DNA from: Pseudomonas congelans
Lineage (GTDB): Bacteria; Pseudomonadota; Gammaproteobacteria; Pseudomonadales; Pseudomonadaceae
Assembly (NCBI RefSeq): GCF_900103225.1
Contig: NZ_FNJH01000003.1
Location: 257,986 to 321,985, forward strand
DNA: 64,000 nucleotides
Direction: 5' to 3'
Positions 19,431-27,775 of the stretch are shown piece by piece (within the stretch, counting starts at the first letter, position 1; each line of letters starts with the position of its first letter). The notes under the pieces are model-generated. The model was not told the DNA's origin. It searched no databases and worked only from the letters and a program-made list of their open reading frames with translations. The position numbers and the translations under genes were made by a program.

Positions 19431-20433
19431 GTGGTTGTCGGTAATCGCTATTGCCTTTCTGTCTCTGATTCTGACGGCGCTGCTGCGAAAGTATGCGCTT
19501 GCCAAAAGTCTGATCGACATTCCCAACGCCCGAAGCTCACATTCCATACCCACGCCCAGGGGCGGTGGTGTTGCGATCGTCATCACCTTCATCATGGCGA
19601 TGGCGGTCCTGGGGTGGGCCGGTCATCTGCCTTCCTCTGCGTTTGTCGCAATTGTCGGATCGGGAGGTCTGGTGGCTGTGATCGGTTTCATGGACGATCA
19701 CGGGCATATCGCCGCACGATGGCGCCTGCTGGGGCATTTTGCTGCGGCTGCATGGGCCTTGTTCTGGCTGGACGGACTTGCTCCGCTCGACGTCATGGGC
19801 TGGACGTTCGACGCGGGCCCGCTCTGGCAGGTACTCGCGGCGTTCTATCTGGTGTGGATGCTGAACCTCTATAACTTCATGGACGGAATCGACGGTATCG
19901 CCGGTATCGAGGCGGTTACTGTATGCCTGGGCATGAGCATTATCTACGCGCTGGGCGGCCACACCGGGCTGTCCTGGGAGGTACTCATGCTGGCTGCTGC
20001 CGCAGCGGGTTTCCTCTACTGGAACTTCCCTCCGGCGAAGATATTCATGGGCGATGCGGGCAGCGGTTTCCTCGGAATAGTGCTCGGCGTGCTATCCATT
20101 CAGGGTTCCTGGACCTCACCTCAGTTATTCTGGTGCTGGTTGATTCTGCTGGGTGTGTTTGTCGTCGACGCGACCGTCACCCTTGTGCGACGTCTGTTAC
20201 GCAGAGAAAGGCTCTACGAGGCGCATCGCAGCCACGCGTACCAGTTTGCGTCGCGTCATTACGGCAGGCATGTGCCGGTTACGCTTGCAGTGGGACTGAT
20301 CAATCTTGTCTGGTTGCTGCCCATTGCACTATGGGTTGCGCTGGGCGATGGAGAAGGGCTTATATGGGCGGTAATGGCGTACTGCCCGCTGATTCTGCTG
20401 GCGCTAAGGTTTAGCGCCGGCAAGGCGGAATAA
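19423..20433 (+). CDS. wbpL: Undecaprenyl-phosphate sugar-1-phosphate transferase (WbpL-like, WecA/MraY family)
   Basis: A 336-residue polytopic membrane enzyme with about ten hydrophobic helices. It transfers a GlcNAc-1-P or FucNAc-1-P to undecaprenyl phosphate, the first step of O-antigen assembly at the inner membrane. Family signatures are HSIPTPRGGGVAI, GFMDDHGH, NLYNFMDGIDGIAG and FMGDAGSGFLG with the catalytic aspartates. The start overlaps the end of wbpV (ATG at 19423). wbpM follows after about 100 bases, as in P. aeruginosa. Confidence 0.9.
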   Translation: MIEWLSVIAIAFLSLILTALLRKYALAKSLIDIPNARSSHSIPTPRGGGVAIVITFIMAMAVLGWAGHLPSSAFVAIVGSGGLVAVIGFMDDHGHIAARWRLLGHFAAAAWALFWLDGLAPLDVMGWTFDAGPLWQVLAAFYLVWMLNLYNFMDGIDGIAGIEAVTVCLGMSIIYALGGHTGLSWEVLMLAAAAAGFLYWNFPPAKIFMGDAGSGFLGIVLGVLSIQGSWTSPQLFWCWLILLGVFVVDATVTLVRRLLRRERLYEAHRSHAYQFASRHYGRHVPVTLAVGLINLVWLLPIALWVALGDGEGLIWAVMAYCPLILLALRFSAGKAE

Positions 20434-20536
20434 GGTAACGAAGTGTTATTCCGGTTGTCTCAGACAGTAATTGTTTCACAGGTACCGATTTCAAGTCATG
20501 TTGCAACCGGTAGCATAACGGAGCACTAAAAAATTG

Positions 20537-22531
20537 ATGAGCAGGTTGCGAGCCAGACTACTGGCTCTACCACGTCGCAAAAAACGAATAATTCAGGTGG
20601 CTGCCGACGTCCTTTTGGTCTGGCTGGCCCTGTGGATGGCGTTTGTCGTACGACTGGGTATCGATGAGCTGATCAATCCCCTCGAGAAGCACACGTGGCT
20701 GTTCATCAGTGCGCCCGTTGCGGCTATCCCGCTGTTCATCCGGTTCGGCATGTATCGCGCAGTGATGCGCTACTTCGGCAATGACGCGCTGATCGCCATC
20801 ATCAAGGCTGTCACGATGTCGTCGTTGATCCTTGGTTGCATGGTCTACGTTTACAGTAACCACCAGCAATTGGTCCCGCGTTCGGTGATCTTCAATTACT
20901 GGTGGCTGAGCATGGTCATGATCGGCGGTCTGCGACTGGCCATGCGGCAGTATTTTCTTGGCGACTGGTTCGCTGCGGCGCAGCACGTGCCTTTCGCCAA
21001 GAGCGATAACGGACTGCAGAAGGTCGCCATTTACGGCGCTGGTGCAGCGGGAAACCAGTTGGTCGCCGCATTGCGCATGGGCCGTCTGATGCATCCGGTG
21101 GCATTCATTGACGATGATGAATCGATTTCCAACCGGGTCATTTCCGGCCTTCAGGTCTACAAACCGCGAAACATCCAGCGAATGATAGATTCCACGGGGG
21201 CTCAGGAAATCCTCCTGGCAATCCCGTCTTCGTCGCGTGGGCGTCGTCGGGAAATCCTCGGTTTTCTGGAAGGCTTTCCGCTGCACGTACGAAGCGTTCC
21301 GGGCTTTATGGATCTGGCCGCTGGCAGGGTCAAGGTCGATGACCTTCAGGAAGTCGACATCGCAGACCTTCTGGGCCGCGATGCAGTCCCGGCACGCGAT
21401 AACCTGCTTGAGCACTGCATCAAGGGCAAGACGGTGCTGGTGACTGGCGCAGGCGGCTCGATCGGTTCTGAGCTGTGCCGACAGATACTGCTGCTCAAAC
21501 CTACCCAGTTGCTGTTGCTGGACCATAGCGAATTCAATCTCTACAGCATTCTCTCGGAGCTTGAACAGCGTTCGGCTCGCGAGTCACTCTCGGTGAAATT
21601 GCTGCCCATACTCGGTTCCGTACGCAATCACCCCAAACTGCTGTCGATCATGAAAACCTGGAAGGTCGACACGGTCTATCACGCTGCGGCCTACAAGCAT
21701 GTGCCCATGGTCGAGCACAATATTGCCGAAGGCGTCATCAACAATGTCGTGGGCACGCTCAATACCGCTCAGGCAGCGTTGCAGGCAGGGGTATCCAACT
21801 TTGTCCTGATCTCTACAGACAAGGCGGTCCGCCCGACCAATGTGATGGGCAGCACCAAACGCCTTGCCGAATTGATATTGCAGGCACTGAGCCGCGAAAC
21901 CGCGCCAGTGATCTTCGGTGACAAGGCCAACGTCTATCAGGTCAACAAGACCCGCTTTACCATGGTTCGCTTTGGTAACGTGCTTGGATCGTCCGGTTCG
22001 GTGATCCCGCTGTTCCACAAGCAGATCCAGTCAGGCGGGCCGCTGACAGTGACGCATCCCAAGATCACCCGTTACTTCATGACTATCCCAGAGGCTGCTC
22101 AGCTGGTCATTCAGGCGGGCTCCATGGGGCATGGCGGCGATGTCTTCGTTCTAGATATGGGAGAGCCGGTCAAGATTGTCGAACTGGCCGAGAAGATGAT
22201 CCACCTGTCCGGTCTGGCCATTCGCTCGGAGAAAAATCCACACGGTGACATTTCCATCGAGTTCACCGGCTTGCGTCCTGGCGAAAAGCTCTATGAAGAA
22301 CTGTTGATCGGAGACAACGTAGTTGCCACCGAGCACCCGATGATCATGAGCGCAAACGAAGATTGCCTGCCGTGGGATGTATTGAAAGTCCGCCTGACAA
22401 AACTGCTGGATGCGGTCGATCAGGACGATTACAACAGCGTGCGGCAGTTGCTGCGCGAAACGGTAAATGGTTATACGCCAGAGGGTGAAATCGTTGACTG
22501 GATGTATCAGGAGCGCAGCGGCGAAACGTGA
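20537..22531 (+). CDS. wbpM: WbpM-type nucleotide-sugar 4,6-dehydratase
   Basis: A 664-residue inner-membrane enzyme. Four N-terminal helices (to about residue 130) are followed by a CoA-binding-like Rossmann domain (YGAGAAGNQL near 160) and the catalytic SDR domain with TGAGGSIGSEL near residue 300 and STDKAV..VMGSTKR near 430-440, the Ser-Met-Lys catalytic set. It converts UDP-GlcNAc to the 4-keto-6-deoxy precursor needed for UDP-FucNAc or UDP-QuiNAc. wbpM marks the conserved right border of Pseudomonas O-antigen loci. ATG at 20537 is preceded by an in-frame TTG at 20534; ATG is preferred. Confidence 0.94.
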   Translation: MSRLRARLLALPRRKKRIIQVAADVLLVWLALWMAFVVRLGIDELINPLEKHTWLFISAPVAAIPLFIRFGMYRAVMRYFGNDALIAIIKAVTMSSLILGCMVYVYSNHQQLVPRSVIFNYWWLSMVMIGGLRLAMRQYFLGDWFAAAQHVPFAKSDNGLQKVAIYGAGAAGNQLVAALRMGRLMHPVAFIDDDESISNRVISGLQVYKPRNIQRMIDSTGAQEILLAIPSSSRGRRREILGFLEGFPLHVRSVPGFMDLAAGRVKVDDLQEVDIADLLGRDAVPARDNLLEHCIKGKTVLVTGAGGSIGSELCRQILLLKPTQLLLLDHSEFNLYSILSELEQRSARESLSVKLLPILGSVRNHPKLLSIMKTWKVDTVYHAAAYKHVPMVEHNIAEGVINNVVGTLNTAQAALQAGVSNFVLISTDKAVRPTNVMGSTKRLAELILQALSRETAPVIFGDKANVYQVNKTRFTMVRFGNVLGSSGSVIPLFHKQIQSGGPLTVTHPKITRYFMTIPEAAQLVIQAGSMGHGGDVFVLDMGEPVKIVELAEKMIHLSGLAIRSEKNPHGDISIEFTGLRPGEKLYEELLIGDNVVATEHPMIMSANEDCLPWDVLKVRLTKLLDAVDQDDYNSVRQLLRETVNGYTPEGEIVDWMYQERSGET

Positions 22532-22690
22532 TTCCATAAGCATTTTCGGGTGTGTAGGCAGAGGTAGAAATACGCTGAACGATCTGGCAACAGGCAGCAA
22601 CGCTCGGCTGCTTCTCCAGGAGGGGACGCTGGTCTAAGTTTCAGGCACAGCATGTGGAATGCTGCCTTGAACTGCTATGGAGCTTTATCT

Positions 22691-23053
22691 ATGCGAACCC
22701 CTATCTTCAGTGCCTTGATCTTTGCCTTGCTCACCACTGCCTCGGTGGCGGTCAACGCCGCCCCTGCGTCCCAGCCCGCCATATCAGAGCCTGCGGTGTC
22801 CCATTCGCCGACGATGCAGGACAAAACGTCCACTACTGCGGATGAACAACGCAAGGACAGGGTCAATCTCAATACGGCCGATGCCCAGACACTGCAGAAA
22901 GAACTGGCGGGAATCGGGAAGAACAAGGCTGATGCAATCGTGGCTTACCGGGAAGCCAACGGCGACTTCACATCGATTGATGAGCTGATCGAGGTCAAGG
23001 GGATCGGCAAGGCCATTCTGGACAGGAATCGCGAAAAACTTGCGATTGACTGA
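22691..23053 (+). CDS. ComEA-like secreted helix-hairpin-helix protein
   Basis: A 120-residue protein with a signal peptide (residues 1-24, cleavage near VNAAPA), a low-complexity spacer rich in Ser, Pro and Thr, and two helix-hairpin-helix motifs (LNTADAQTLQKELAGIGKNKADAIV and IDELIEVKGIGKAILDRN regions). HhH pairs bind DNA backbone; ComEA proteins take part in DNA uptake, but in Pseudomonas this gene regularly follows wbpM and its role is not shown. The ATG at 22691 lies after a GGAG about ten bases upstream. A longer reading from 22652 would disrupt the signal peptide. Confidence 0.85.
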   Translation: MRTPIFSALIFALLTTASVAVNAAPASQPAISEPAVSHSPTMQDKTSTTADEQRKDRVNLNTADAQTLQKELAGIGKNKADAIVAYREANGDFTSIDELIEVKGIGKAILDRNREKLAID

Positions 23054-23075
23054 CAAGGGTTTCACTCATTAAACA

Positions 23076-23102
23076 CACAGGCCGATCATTGATCGGCCTG
23101 TG
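23076..23102 (+). terminator. Terminator after the comEA-like gene
   Basis: Perfect 12-base stem CACAGGCCGATC/GATCGGCCTGTG with an ATT loop. The downstream T content is weak (TGCGTTTA), but the stem is very stable and lies 23 bases after the stop. Confidence 0.75.
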
Positions 23103-23154
23103 CGTTTATAAACCTTCGCCGAGAGTTGGCCTCGGGAAAGCGAGTTCTCAATGG

Positions 23155-23724
23155 TCAGTTGGTGCTCTTTTTTATCTCCTGTTTGAGATAGTCGCGGGTC
23201 GTTTCCAGAATGCGCTGTGACAGCTCCTCGTCAAAAGCGCTGCGGGCGAGTGCCAGGCCACCTACCAGTGCGGACAGCACCGGCAGGCTTTTGGACTCCA
23301 GACCCTTTTCCGCAAGGGTCTTGTCGAACAGTTCCAGGAGGTGAAGGATGATTTTATCTGTCGTCATGCTGGGCTGATCGCGCTGGCCCAGTTCCAGGCA
23401 CATGGTCGGTAACGGGCATCCGCCGTCTTCCGCGTCGCGGCTGGATATCGATAGGTAGAGATCAATGAATTCACTGAGCGAGTCCTGCCTGGCGAAAACG
23501 TCGCTGGTGATTCCTTTTACATTGTCGAGGGCGTGACTCAATGCCTGTTCAACAAGATCATCCTTGGATTTGAAATGCGCGTAGAAACCGCCATGGGTCA
23601 AGCCAAGTGCCTTCATCAAAGGTTGCAAGCCCGTAGCACCAATGCCGTCGCGACGGAAGCGCATGGACGCTTCCTTGACAATGCGTTGGTGCGTTTGGGC
23701 CTTATGATCGAGCGCGTAACGCAT
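23155..23724 (-). CDS. TetR-family transcriptional regulator
   Basis: A 189-residue regulator. The N-terminal helix-turn-helix spans about residues 10-55 (IVKEASMRFRRDGIGATGLQPLMKALGLTHGGFYAHFKSKDDL). The ligand domain is of the type found with TetR_C-like quinone or electrophile sensors and has one CPLPTMC segment with two cysteines near residue 108, which could be redox-active. The start at 23724 (MRYALDHKAQTHQRIV) fits homologues better than the in-frame ATG at 23805. It follows the TlpA gene on the same strand after 120 bases. The target is unknown. Confidence 0.85.
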   Translation of the reverse strand: MRYALDHKAQTHQRIVKEASMRFRRDGIGATGLQPLMKALGLTHGGFYAHFKSKDDLVEQALSHALDNVKGITSDVFARQDSLSEFIDLYLSISSRDAEDGGCPLPTMCLELGQRDQPSMTTDKIILHLLELFDKTLAEKGLESKSLPVLSALVGGLALARSAFDEELSQRILETTRDYLKQEIKKSTN

Positions 23725-23844
23725 GCGCTGAGTCTCCAGAGAGGGCCAATGTGTCAGCGCATTTATACATGGATAGGTGAAACGATGCAGCAGGCTTTCG
23801 CTCACTATGAGAACTTCAGCTCAATAAGACAGGTGAATACCTGC

Positions 23845-24636
23845 CTATTTATCCAGGTAATGAGTGAGGCTGGCTCTGGACAATTCACCCAGATGACTGC
23901 CGGTCAGCCGTCCGTCCGGCGAATAGAAGAGGGTTGTGGGCAGCGCCACTGAACCGACCTTTCGGGCGAATTCGCCGTCCGGATCCAGAAAACTGTTGCT
24001 CAGCACCAGTTGCTGTTTCGACAGGTAGTCGCTGACGGTTCCGGCGCTTTCGGCCTGATTGACGAACAGAAAAGTAATGTCCTTGCGTTCCAGCTGCATA
24101 TCGCGCAGCACTGGCATTTCGCGACGACATGGAGGGCACCAGGTCGCCCAAATGTTGATGACCACTGGTTTGCCCCGATAGTCGGAGATCCTGACCGGCT
24201 CTCCAGTCAGCGTCTGAAGTGTTGTATCAGGCAATGAAATGCGCTTTTGATAGTTGTCCAGAATCAAACCGCCCGCCACCCAGATGGCCAGTCCGATGCT
24301 CAGCCCGAACGTCAGGGCACGACGCTGTTCGGGACGACGCCAGCCGATTATCAAGCCGCCCAGCAGGGCGCAGATAACCCCGGGCCAGACTAGAAAACCG
24401 CCATCACGGATATCCAGTGCCTTCCAGGGGGAGTCGCTGTACTGCGCGAAATAGGTCAGGACGAACGCGATACGTGCGGTGGCGATACCCAGAATGAAGA
24501 GCCCGAATACGGCGGTCTTTTTGGCCCGGGTATGCCGGACAAGCCGGGCCTCTACCAACGTGGCCGTTATCAAGGCGCCCAGTAGCAACAGATGGGATAT
24601 TGCGAGGGCGAACGGTCCGGCGTTGATGCTCAACAT
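23845..24636 (-). CDS. TlpA-type thioredoxin with Lgt-like membrane domain
   Basis: A 263-residue protein. Residues 1-125 form about four transmembrane helices resembling prolipoprotein diacylglyceryl transferase (Lgt), in the segment ARIAFVLTYFAQ through DGGFLVWPGV, but without the Lgt signature GRxGNFxNxE, so transferase activity is not expected. Residues 130-263 form a periplasmic thioredoxin fold with active site WATWCPPCRRE near residue 170 and the cis-proline in VALPTTLFY. It is probably a membrane-anchored disulfide reductase for periplasmic or cytochrome thiols. The start at 24636 gives a clean first helix; an ATG at 24738 adds a non-hydrophobic extension. Confidence 0.85.
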   Translation of the reverse strand: MLSINAGPFALAISHLLLLGALITATLVEARLVRHTRAKKTAVFGLFILGIATARIAFVLTYFAQYSDSPWKALDIRDGGFLVWPGVICALLGGLIIGWRRPEQRRALTFGLSIGLAIWVAGGLILDNYQKRISLPDTTLQTLTGEPVRISDYRGKPVVINIWATWCPPCRREMPVLRDMQLERKDITFLFVNQAESAGTVSDYLSKQQLVLSNSFLDPDGEFARKVGSVALPTTLFYSPDGRLTGSHLGELSRASLTHYLDK

Positions 24637-25051
24637 CGTTTTTGGTCCTTGAAAGGCTTTTTTACCGGGATCGCATTCAGTTGCAGGTGCATGTGTCTGC
24701 CTGGCAACGATCCATTGCGTACTGTAAAGGCGCGGCATGGTATCGCCGCTGCCTCTTCAGTGAAAACGCGGAACTGTTCCCGAATGTTAAGCAGCATGGG
24801 CAACCGGTATTGGCTCGCGGCTAGTCAAACCGCACTTTCATCGACAAGAGGTTGATCGTCCTCCAGCCCTTTGTGCAAAAGGCGTGCGCTCGAATGCCAG
24901 CATGCTGTGCAAAAAACTATTGTCCTACAAGGCTTTGACTTCTGGCGTCAATCCCGGAGAATCTCGCCCGCTGTTTTCGAGGGGGCGCTGAACTGCCGGT
25001 TTTTTCGAGGCGTTTCCCTTTTTGATAAACCGGCCACGGAGAGTCGACCGG
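24637..25051. other. 415-base intergenic region
   Basis: Separates the divergent TlpA gene and the amino acid transporter. It contains a repeated TGTGCAAAA (24872-24880 and 24906-24914) and a 7-base inverted repeat CCGGTTT/AAACCGG (24996-25002 with 25027-25033) just upstream of the transporter. These are candidate regulator or attenuator sites only. No gene is supported. Confidence 0.4.
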
Positions 25052-26329
25052 ATGAATGATCAGGCTAATGGCGTCGTAGAACGTCTGGATGTAGCTCCCG
25101 AGAGCATCGCGTCGTGGAATCGCAATGACACCACCTGGATGCTCGGATTGTTCGGTACCGCCATAGGTGCGGGTACCCTGTTTTTGCCAATCAACGCAGG
25201 TATCGGTGGTTTCTGGCCATTGATGGCGCTGGCACTGCTGGCGTTTCCCATGACGTTTTACGCCCACCGCGGATTGACGCGTTTCGTGCTGTCAGGACGT
25301 GAAGGTGCCGACATCACCGATGTGGTCGAAGAGCATTTCGGCAAGAGTGCCGGCGCGATGATCACCTTGCTGTATTTCTTCGCAATCTTTCCGATCCTGC
25401 TGATCTACAGCGTGGCCCTTACCAACACGGTAGGCAGTTTTCTTGAGCACCAGATGCACATCACGCCGCCACCACGCGCCGCATTGGCGTTCGTGCTGAT
25501 CATGGGCCTGCTGGCCGTGGTGCGTTGCGGCGAGCGGTTCATCGTCAAGGCCATGAGCCTGATGGTTTACCCGTTCATCGTCGCACTGTTGTTTCTGGCG
25601 GTATTCCTCATCCCGCACTGGACCGGCGGCATTCTGAGCACTGCCAACACGTTCCCTGAGCTGTCGGCGTTCATACCTACGCTGTGGCTGGCCATTCCGG
25701 TGATGGTGTTCTCTTTCAACCACACGCCGATCATCTCGGCCTTTGCCGTGGATCAGAAGCGCCAGTATGGCGAAAACGCCGAAGTGCGCAGTTCGCAGAT
25801 TCTGGCCCGCGCGCACGGTCTGATGGTCGTGATGGTGCTGTTCTTCGTGTTCAGTTGCGTGTTGACACTATCGCCTGCCCAACTGGCCGAGGCCAAGGCG
25901 CAGAACATCTCGATCCTGTCCTACCTGGCCAATCACTTCAATAACCCGACCATCGCCTTTGTCGCACCGCTGATTGCGTTCGTGGCTATTTCCAAATCGT
26001 TTCTCGGCCACTACATCGGTGCAAGCGAGGGCTTGAAAGGCCTGGTTCTGAAAGCGGGTCGTCGTCCTGCGCCCAAGGCGCTTGACCGTATGACAGCAGC
26101 GTTCATGCTGGTGGTGTGCTGGCTGGTTGCAACGCTTAACCCAAGCATCCTGGGCATGATCGAAACCCTGGGCGGGCCGGTGATTTCGGCTTTGCTGTTC
26201 CTGATGCCGATGTACGCCATTCACAAAGTACCGGCCATGCGTAAATACGCTGGCGCCTGGTCCAACTACTTTGTGGTTGCCGCCGGTGTGGTAGCGATTT
26301 CAGCACTGATCTTTTCGCTGACCCGCTGA
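25052..26329 (+). CDS. HAAAP-family amino acid transporter (SdaC/TdcC-like, serine/threonine)
   Basis: A 425-residue inner-membrane carrier with about eleven hydrophobic helices. The first helix region WMLGLFGTAIGAGTLFLPINAG is the typical hydroxy/aromatic amino acid permease signature, and length is standard. It most resembles proton-coupled serine or threonine importers (SdaC, TdcC) rather than the aromatic branch, but the substrate cannot be fixed. The ATG at 25052 follows an A/G-rich GGAGAG. There is no adjacent serine dehydratase to confirm serine use. Confidence 0.85.
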   Translation: MNDQANGVVERLDVAPESIASWNRNDTTWMLGLFGTAIGAGTLFLPINAGIGGFWPLMALALLAFPMTFYAHRGLTRFVLSGREGADITDVVEEHFGKSAGAMITLLYFFAIFPILLIYSVALTNTVGSFLEHQMHITPPPRAALAFVLIMGLLAVVRCGERFIVKAMSLMVYPFIVALLFLAVFLIPHWTGGILSTANTFPELSAFIPTLWLAIPVMVFSFNHTPIISAFAVDQKRQYGENAEVRSSQILARAHGLMVVMVLFFVFSCVLTLSPAQLAEAKAQNISILSYLANHFNNPTIAFVAPLIAFVAISKSFLGHYIGASEGLKGLVLKAGRRPAPKALDRMTAAFMLVVCWLVATLNPSILGMIETLGGPVISALLFLMPMYAIHKVPAMRKYAGAWSNYFVVAAGVVAISALIFSLTR

Positions 26330-26401
26330 ATCCGGCAGGCGAGATATCGAGGTCTGCGCCGATCCAACGGCGCAGACTGCGATCAGGTTATGCGATCGTG
26401 A

Positions 26402-26608
26402 TCAATCCACCGGCTCGGGATACAACGGCCTGGACAAGTGCATGATGCTCGCATAGTCGTAAACGTACTGCCGTCCCGCATGGCTGGTCGAACGCAGTTG
26501 GTCGATCAGTTGTCGTTCTTTCTTGTTCAAGTATCTCAACGCCGGATCTTGGCTGGACTTCAGGCGATCACGTTCATGGGCGTCAGGGAATGCGATGACG
26601 TTCGTCAT
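26402..26608 (-). CDS. Small hypothetical protein
   Basis: A 68-residue, charged, soluble protein starting MTNVIAFPDAHERDRL with an excellent AAGGAG ribosome site seven bases upstream. I do not recognise a family. The opening NVIAFP resembles other small pseudomonad proteins of unknown role. Composition is typical of the neighbouring coding DNA, and the strong ribosome site argues that it is real. It precedes two further small unknown genes on the same strand, separated by 123 bases. Confidence 0.65.
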   Translation of the reverse strand: MTNVIAFPDAHERDRLKSSQDPALRYLNKKERQLIDQLRSTSHAGRQYVYDYASIMHLSRPLYPEPVD

Positions 26609-26731
26609 GAAAAATCTCCTTGGGTTTTAGTCCTTGTTTGCTTTGATGTTGCCCCGGTTGCGGTGGTTATGGCGACGGCTCACCTTACCCACAAAAACTT
26701 GATGCGATCAACCCTGCAGATGCCGGGTGTG

Positions 26732-27214
26732 TCACAACGTCTGTGTTATCTCGTAGGATTGTCCGCTGCCGTTGATGACAATCTGTACAGCATCGTCTTC
26801 GAATTTGCCCAGCAGGCTTTGCCCGAGCGGGGCCCTGGCAGTAATGACGGTGACCAGTCGATTCCCTGCACTGACCTTCAGGCCGGCAGCATCGGGGCCA
26901 AGGAACAGACAGTGCGTCTGCCCGCCGGCATCCTCGACAACCACCAGATCACCGGTCTGAATACCGTGTGATTCATCGAATGGCTTGAGCGGCCATTTCC
27001 GATAAAGCGCCAGCGACTGCCGAATCTCCTCGACGCGCCGAGCCTGGCCGGCGGCCAGGTAAGACGCTTCCAGTCCCAGCGTGTCGTACTTGTTCTCGGC
27101 GATATTCTCTTCGTGGGTGGCCGTTTCGTAGGCGGTCTGCGCCGCTCGTTCTGCGATGTCCAGATCGATTTTCAGTTTCTCGACGATCAGTTGCAGTACA
27201 TCCCGTTTGTTCAT
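26732..27214 (-). CDS. GreA/GreB-like C-terminal domain protein
   Basis: A 160-residue protein. Residues 1-75 are mostly helical and could form a coiled coil (VEKLKIDLDIAERAAQTAYETAT). Residues 88-155 resemble the FKBP-like C-terminal domain of GreA/GreB, which docks on RNA polymerase: VEDAGGQTHCLFLGP, then the hallmark APLGQSLLGKFEDDAVQI. The acidic tip residues of Gre coiled coils are not obvious, so transcript cleavage stimulation is uncertain; it may be a secondary-channel regulator. It follows the next gene upstream by 3 bases, suggesting a two-gene operon. Confidence 0.75.
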   Translation of the reverse strand: MNKRDVLQLIVEKLKIDLDIAERAAQTAYETATHEENIAENKYDTLGLEASYLAAGQARRVEEIRQSLALYRKWPLKPFDESHGIQTGDLVVVEDAGGQTHCLFLGPDAAGLKVSAGNRLVTVITARAPLGQSLLGKFEDDAVQIVINGSGQSYEITQTL

Positions 27215-27217
27215 GGT

Positions 27218-27616
27218 TTATCCGCAGTACTGATAGATGCTGGCACGGCTTTTCTCACTCGGTGCCGTGCGATCCTGCTGCATCCAGAAATCACACTTCG
27301 AACGGTTGAAGGTGCGCTGTTGTTGCTCCTGAGCCTGCTCGCGGGCCTGACGAGCCTCGCTTTCACGCAGGCTTTGCTCATATTTGCGAAACATCTCGGT
27401 CTCCGGCGCAGAGGGGGAGGCAGCTTTTTGCGCGGGAGGGGCGGTCAGCTGGGCTGCTGCATTGTCCAGCGCCTGGGTCTGGGCCGGTGGCAGGCTTTTG
27501 TAATACAGCAAGCCGGTCAGAAACACGGCCAGAGCGCCCAGCCAGATGCCGAGGGCAATGCACACGATCAATTTCAACGACACGTACAGGTCGCGACGGC
27601 GGGTAGGGAATGACAT
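27218..27616 (-). CDS. Hypothetical single-pass membrane protein
   Basis: A 132-residue protein with one hydrophobic helix (about residues 13-38, LKLIVCIALGIWLGALAVFLTGLLYY), a Pro/Ala linker, then a glutamine- and glutamate-rich helix (residues 75-105) and a C-terminal segment with two cysteines (KCDFWMQQ and IYQYCG). No family recognised. The start at 27616 (MSFPTRRRDLYV) has AAGGAG upstream; the in-frame ATG at 27739 is less plausible. It is coupled to the GreA/B-like gene 3 bases downstream and divergent from earP. Confidence 0.7.
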   Translation of the reverse strand: MSFPTRRRDLYVSLKLIVCIALGIWLGALAVFLTGLLYYKSLPPAQTQALDNAAAQLTAPPAQKAASPSAPETEMFRKYEQSLRESEARQAREQAQEQQQRTFNRSKCDFWMQQDRTAPSEKSRASIYQYCG

Positions 27617-27775
27617 GACTGAACTCCTTGCAGGCCAACAGGTGTGATTGTGCCATGCCTGATGGCCAGGCATGAAAACGGTACCGCATGGTTGCCCGAT
27701 AGCATCAGGCTGGTGACAACGTGCCGTTCTGAACGACAATCAGCGTTTTTTGCCGTCCAGCCTCAGGGAGCCAGG

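Noticed and set aside
26402..27214. Small-gene pair considered as a toxin-antitoxin module
   Set aside because: The genes are 123 bases apart, one has Gre-like features, and neither resembles a known toxin or antitoxin.
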